Positions 60,613 to 64,000 of a stretch of DNA of 64,000 nt are shown here, in pieces (position 1 is the first letter of the stretch; each line of letters opens with the position of its first letter). The notes beneath the pieces were generated by a model. It was not told where the DNA came from, made no database searches, and saw only the letters and a list, made by a program, of their open reading frames with translations. The position numbers and the translations under genes are program-made. Source of the stretch: Geothrix edaphica (lineage in GTDB: Bacteria > Acidobacteriota > Holophagae > Holophagales > Holophagaceae); NCBI RefSeq assembly GCF_030268045.1, contig NZ_BSDC01000003.1, positions 186,001 through 250,000 on the forward strand, in the 5' to 3' direction.

Positions 60613-61461
60613 ATGTCCATCACCCCCCAGGAGCTCACCACGAACCTCGGCGACCTCCCGCCCCTTCCGCAGGTCGCGGCCCAGGTGCTGCGGCTGGCCC
60701 TGGACCCGGAGACCACCGCCGGGGATTTCCAGCGGGTGATCTCCCTGGATCCGGCCCTGGCCGGCCAGGTCCTCAGGATCTCCAACTCCACGTCCTTCGG
60801 CATGATGCGCGAGGTGACCACCCTGACCCAGGCAGTCACGACCCTGGGCGTGTCCGCCCTCAAGAGCGTGGTGATCGCCAGCTCGGCCAGGAACCTCTAC
60901 CACCGCGGCTCCGTGGGCCCCGAGGAGCAGCTGCTGTGGGAGCACGCCCGGGTGGCGGCCATGGCGAGCCGCGCCTTCGCGGCGAGGCTCGGCCTTCCGC
61001 AGACGGAGGAGGCCTTCGTGGGCGGCCTGCTGCATGACATCGGGAAATCGGTCCTGGCGATGAAGTTCCCGGAGCGCTACGGACTCCTGCTGCGCGCGGT
61101 CCACGGACAGAAGGGCGCCTGCCTCGACCTGGAGCGGGAGGCCTTCGGCTTCGATCACGCCATGGTCGGCGAGGCCCTGGCCGGCCAGTGGAACCTGGCG
61201 CACAGCCTCCAGGCCGCCGTGCGCTGGCATCACGACCCCCTCCGCGCGGCCGAGGACCACCGCCCGCTGACCGCCGTGGTGGCCCTGGGCAACCACCTGG
61301 CCCTGGACCAGAGGGCCGGCCTCGGAGACCCCGCGCGCCTGGAGGAGGCCTCCCGGCAGGCCCGGGAGATCCTTGGCCTCGAGCCCGGAGCCCTGGCCCG
61401 CCTCAGGGCGGAGGTCCGCGCCGCTGTCGAGCGGGAGCAGGCGGCGCTCACCGAGTTCTGA
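60613..61461 (+). CDS. HDOD-domain signalling protein
   Basis: A 282-residue protein consisting of a single HDOD domain (about 10-205): LPPLPQVAAQVLRLA, VISLDPALAGQVLRISNS, TLGVSALKSVVIAS and GGLLHDIGKSVLAM. HDOD proteins are related to HD hydrolases but often lack activity and act in signal transduction with two-component or cyclic di-GMP pathways. Here HD is retained (HDIGK), whereas the rest of the metal site is incomplete. The C-terminal 80 residues are helical. GGAG lies 6 bases before the ATG. The gene ends 3 bases before the convergent lpxD stop. Confidence 0.87.
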   Translation: MSITPQELTTNLGDLPPLPQVAAQVLRLALDPETTAGDFQRVISLDPALAGQVLRISNSTSFGMMREVTTLTQAVTTLGVSALKSVVIASSARNLYHRGSVGPEEQLLWEHARVAAMASRAFAARLGLPQTEEAFVGGLLHDIGKSVLAMKFPERYGLLLRAVHGQKGACLDLEREAFGFDHAMVGEALAGQWNLAHSLQAAVRWHHDPLRAAEDHRPLTAVVALGNHLALDQRAGLGDPARLEEASRQAREILGLEPGALARLRAEVRAAVEREQAALTEF

Positions 61462-61464
61462 AGG

Positions 61465-62466
61465 TCAGCCCTTCCGCAGCTGCCGCATGAGCCGGGGCAG
61501 GCGGTTCAGGGCGGCCTGGGCTTCGGTCCATTCGCGATGGGGACGGGCGGGAAACCCCGTGACGAAGCTGCCTTCGGGCAGGCTCTTGGCCACCACGCTG
61601 TTGCCGCCCACCACGCTGCGGCTGCCGATCTCGATGTGGCCCACCACGCCGACCTTGCCAGCCAGGGTCACATAGTCGCCCAGCTTCGTGGAGCCGCTGA
61701 TGCCCGTCTGGCTCACCAGCAGGCAGTGGTTCCCCACGTGCACGTTGTGGCCCACCTGCACCTGGTTGTCGATCTTGGTGCCCAGGCCGATGCGGGTCGC
61801 CCCCAGCACGCCCCGGTCGATGCAGACGCAGGCGCCGATCTCGACATCATCACCCACCTCCACCCAGCCCACCTGGGGGATCTTGGCGTGGCGGCCCTCC
61901 ACCAGCACATAGCCGTAGCCGTCACTGCCCACCACGGAGTTGGCGTGGATGGCCACCCGGTTTCCCAGCCGCGTGCGGCGATAGAGCACGGCCCCGGAGA
62001 AGAGCTCACAGCCCTCGCCCAGGACGCAGTCATCCCCCACGTGGACGCCTGGATGCAGGACGCACCCCTTCCCCAGCACGGTCCGGGCCCCCACGGTGGC
62101 GCCCGGGGCGATGCGGCAGCCCGCGCCGATCACCGCCGAGGGATGCACGGGGACGTCGCCCCACTCGGGCGCGGGCTCGGGGTGGAGCCAGCCGATGGCC
62201 TGGGCGAAGGCCCAGTAGGGATGCTTCACCCGCAGCACTGGCCTGTCGCCCAGATCCACCGTCGCATCCGCGAAGATCAGGCCCGCGGCACTGTCCTTCG
62301 CCTTGGCGGCATATTTCGGGTTGGCCAGGAAGGATACGGAGCCCGCTCCCGCCTCTTCCAGGGGCCTCACTTCGGAAATCAGACGATCCGGGGGACAATG
62401 GTCGAGCGTGCCCTCCAGCCGCGTCGCCAGTTCCTGGGCCGTCAGGGTCATCGTGGTCCGCGTCAT
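61465..62466 (-). CDS. lpxD: UDP-3-O-acylglucosamine N-acyltransferase
   Basis: LpxD adds the second acyl chain in lipid A synthesis (N-acylation of UDP-3-O-acylglucosamine). The 333-residue protein has the N-terminal uridine-binding domain (to about 95) and a left-handed beta-helix with many hexapeptide repeats (VIGAGCRIAPGATVGARTVLG and on), including the catalytic His in VQVGHNVHVGNH. The end is the usual helical tail. GAGGAG precedes the ATG. No other lpx gene is adjacent. It shows that the organism makes LPS. Confidence 0.95.
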   Translation of the reverse strand: MTRTTMTLTAQELATRLEGTLDHCPPDRLISEVRPLEEAGAGSVSFLANPKYAAKAKDSAAGLIFADATVDLGDRPVLRVKHPYWAFAQAIGWLHPEPAPEWGDVPVHPSAVIGAGCRIAPGATVGARTVLGKGCVLHPGVHVGDDCVLGEGCELFSGAVLYRRTRLGNRVAIHANSVVGSDGYGYVLVEGRHAKIPQVGWVEVGDDVEIGACVCIDRGVLGATRIGLGTKIDNQVQVGHNVHVGNHCLLVSQTGISGSTKLGDYVTLAGKVGVVGHIEIGSRSVVGGNSVVAKSLPEGSFVTGFPARPHREWTEAQAALNRLPRLMRQLRKG

Positions 62467-62478
62467 GGGGTCTCCTCG

Positions 62479-62520
62479 CCAGTCTTCAGTCTTCAGTCTT
62501 CAGTCTTCAGTTTCCAGTCA
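62479..62520. repeat. CAGTCTT heptamer array (copy 4)
   Basis: Five to six tandem copies of CAGTCTT (last ones degenerate) in the gap between lpxD and lgt. It is a single arm without its complement, but the same unit as in the left arm of copy 3. Confidence 0.85.
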
Positions 62521-62537
62521 TCCGTGCGGAATCCACC

Positions 62538-63350
62538 ATGCACCCAGTTCTTTTCGAGATCGGCTCCTTCCCCCTCGGCACCTACGGGCTGCTGCTGGCC
62601 ATCGCCTTCTTTGCGGGCACGGCCCTGGCCAAGCGGCAGGCGAAGCTGGACGGCCTGAACCCGGCCGGCATCACGGACCTGGCCATCGCCGTGCTGATCG
62701 CCGCCATCGTAGGGGCCAAGCTCCTGATGATCCTGGTGGGCCTCTTCACGCCCGCTGGCCAGGAAGGCGCCATGGCCCTCCGGGACGTCTTCACCCTCTC
62801 GACCTTGCGGGCCGGCGGTGCCATCCACGGGGGCATCATCGCCGCCACGGCGGTGTTCTTCTGGAAGCTCCGCAAGGGTCAGGGCCTGCCGCTGCGCCTC
62901 ACGGGTGACGCCCTGGTGCCCGGCGTGGCCCTGGGCCAGGCCATCGGCCGCCTGGGCTGCTTCTCCGCCGGCTGCTGCTATGGCACCGAGACCCATGTCT
63001 CCTGGGCCGCCACGTTCACCAACCCGCTGGCCCAGGCCTTCAGCGGCACGCCCCTGGGGATCCCCCTGCACCCCGTGCAGCTCTACAATTCCCTCGCCAA
63101 CCTCACCGTGATGGCCATCCTGCTGCTGGCCCGCGGCAAGCGCTCCTTCCAGGGGCAGATCTTCGCCCTCTATTTCCTGGTGGAGGGCCTGGGCCGCGTC
63201 ATCACCGAGACCTGGCGGGGCGATGTGGACCGCGGCACCGGCTGGCTGGGCTGGGCCTGGCTCAGTACGGGTCGCCTCACCGGCCTCGCCTTCATGATGC
63301 TGGGCCTGGGTCTGTGGCTGTTCTGGAACCGTCAGAAGGAGTCGAAGTGA
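62538..63350 (+). CDS. lgt: prolipoprotein diacylglyceryl transferase
   Basis: Lgt transfers diacylglycerol from phosphatidylglycerol to the lipobox Cys of prolipoproteins, in the inner membrane. The 270-residue protein has about seven membrane segments, the His/Gly segment RAGGAIHGGIIAA (the HGGL-like motif) and the Lgt signature GRLGCFSAGCCYG, followed by HPVQLYNSLANL and the C-terminal Arg/Glu region EGLGRVITETWRGD. The length and order match the family. It overlaps the next gene by 4 bases (GTGA). Confidence 0.94.
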   Translation: MHPVLFEIGSFPLGTYGLLLAIAFFAGTALAKRQAKLDGLNPAGITDLAIAVLIAAIVGAKLLMILVGLFTPAGQEGAMALRDVFTLSTLRAGGAIHGGIIAATAVFFWKLRKGQGLPLRLTGDALVPGVALGQAIGRLGCFSAGCCYGTETHVSWAATFTNPLAQAFSGTPLGIPLHPVQLYNSLANLTVMAILLLARGKRSFQGQIFALYFLVEGLGRVITETWRGDVDRGTGWLGWAWLSTGRLTGLAFMMLGLGLWLFWNRQKESK

Positions 63351-64000
63351 TACAGCTTCTCGCCGAGGACGGCGCCCCCCGCCTGGACCGCTTCCTGGCC
63401 GACCGGTTCCCCGACATCCCCCGGGCCCGCTGGGATGCCCACGTCCGCACGGGCGAGGTGAAGGTGAACGGCGAGCCGGTGACCAAGGGCGGCGTGAAGC
63501 TGCGTCCCGGCGACCAGGTGGAGACCGAGCTCCCGGTGATCGCGGCCCCGGCCGCCCACCTGGAGGCCGAGGCCATCGACCTGCCGACGCTGTTCGAGGA
63601 CACCCAGCTGTGGATCGTGGACAAGCCCGCGGGCATGGTGGTGCATCCGGGCCCCGGCCACGCCAGCGGCACCGTCGTGAACGCCCTGCTGCACCGCCTC
63701 AAGGCGCCCGTGATCCTCGAGCCCAATGACGAGGAAGCGGAGGATGCCGAGGAGCTGGCTTCCGGCTGGCCGGGCCTGGTGCATCGCCTGGACCGCTACA
63801 CCACCGGCTGCCTCTGCCTCGCCAAGACCGCCGAGGCCCAGCGGGCCATCCAGGACCAGTTCAAGGCCCGCACCGTGGAGAAGCGCTACCTGGCCCTGGT
63901 GCGCCATTCCCCCAAGCTGCCCCAGCTGGGCAGCCTGCTCATCGACGAGCCCATCGCCCGCCACAAGCGGGACCGCCTGCGCATGGTGGTCGCCGATGGC
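63347..64000 (+). CDS. RluD-family pseudouridine synthase (N-terminal part)
   Basis: The gene runs off the right edge; 218 codons are visible. An S4 domain (LDRFLADRFPDIPRARWDAHVRTGEV) is followed by the synthase domain with the catalytic HRLDRYTTG (Asp nucleophile) and KRYLALV. RluD-type enzymes modify 23S rRNA uridines 1911, 1915 and 1917. The start is GTG at 63347, overlapping lgt, with AAGGAG 5 bases upstream. The subgroup (RluC, RluD or RluA-like) cannot be fixed without the rest. It is probably in an operon with lgt. Confidence 0.88.
   Translation, partial: MIQLLAEDGAPRLDRFLADRFPDIPRARWDAHVRTGEVKVNGEPVTKGGVKLRPGDQVETELPVIAAPAAHLEAEAIDLPTLFEDTQLWIVDKPAGMVVHPGPGHASGTVVNALLHRLKAPVILEPNDEEAEDAEELASGWPGLVHRLDRYTTGCLCLAKTAEAQRAIQDQFKARTVEKRYLALVRHSPKLPQLGSLLIDEPIARHKRDRLRMVVADG

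Overview
The window is a GC-rich, gene-dense stretch of a Gram-negative chromosome. lpxD, a TonB/ExbD pair, a predicted outer-membrane beta-barrel and many secreted proteins indicate a diderm envelope. Gene content (YebC, TcdA, two ABC-F proteins, HrpB, LysM and SpoIID secreted proteins, a Ser/Thr kinase with TPRs) and the style of the intergenic repeats suggest an Acidobacteriota of the Holophagae/Geothrix type. That placement is an inference from gene families; no 16S rRNA gene is present. About 60 protein genes, one tRNA-Arg(CCU) and the RNase P RNA are recognisable. No IS element, prophage, CRISPR array or defence island was seen.

0-10 kb: the end of an AI-2E-type permease, an RluB-like pseudouridine synthase, an atypical SDR, a DUF2721 membrane protein, GTP cyclohydrolase II, an NrnA-like DHH phosphoesterase, adenosine deaminase, a Fur-family regulator facing an unknown gene across a good sigma-70 promoter, a methyltransferase, an MFS exporter and a GNAT protein. 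10-18 kb: rnpB directly behind a tonB-exbD pair, a degenerate chemoreceptor-like protein, recO, a Spy/CpxP-like protein, a secreted transglutaminase-like protein and a MarR regulator. 18-30 kb: a Uup-like ABC-F ATPase, two tandem secreted coiled-coil proteins, a beta-barrel protein, a Smr-domain protein, a PfkB kinase, a LysM protein, rsmG, ybeY with an unusual basic tail, a TPR protein and yebC.

30-42 kb: an M14 carboxypeptidase, a Gfo/Idh/MocA oxidoreductase, a serine hydrolase that looks 5'-truncated next to a repeat, a SpoIID protein, a 272-bp inverted-repeat-bounded element, an unknown protein, then a leftward dCMP deaminase - formate dehydrogenase alpha - DUF2238 cluster. 42-51 kb: tRNA-Arg, a TatD-like hydrolase overlapping tcdA, a hybrid histidine kinase, YbiT, SSB, a class I glutamine amidotransferase, a small secreted protein whose Shine-Dalgarno lies in a hairpin loop, a GGDEF protein and an enoyl-CoA hydratase. 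51-64 kb: a leftward operon (transketolase C-terminal half, PH-like protein, large Ser/Thr kinase), a membrane protein overlapping hrpB, an HpcH/HpaI aldolase, a GNAT protein, acpS, an HDOD protein, lpxD, lgt and the start of an RluD-type synthase.

Most genes are housekeeping or envelope functions in short operons. No obvious new multi-gene system stands out. The most distinctive material is (i) two families of dispersed imperfect palindromes in intergenic gaps plus one MITE-like element, (ii) the orphan transketolase-half / PH / kinase operon, (iii) proteins with unusual architecture (YbeY tail, SpoIID with a large insertion, degenerate MCP-like protein), and (iv) the SD-presenting hairpin at 48.9 kb.
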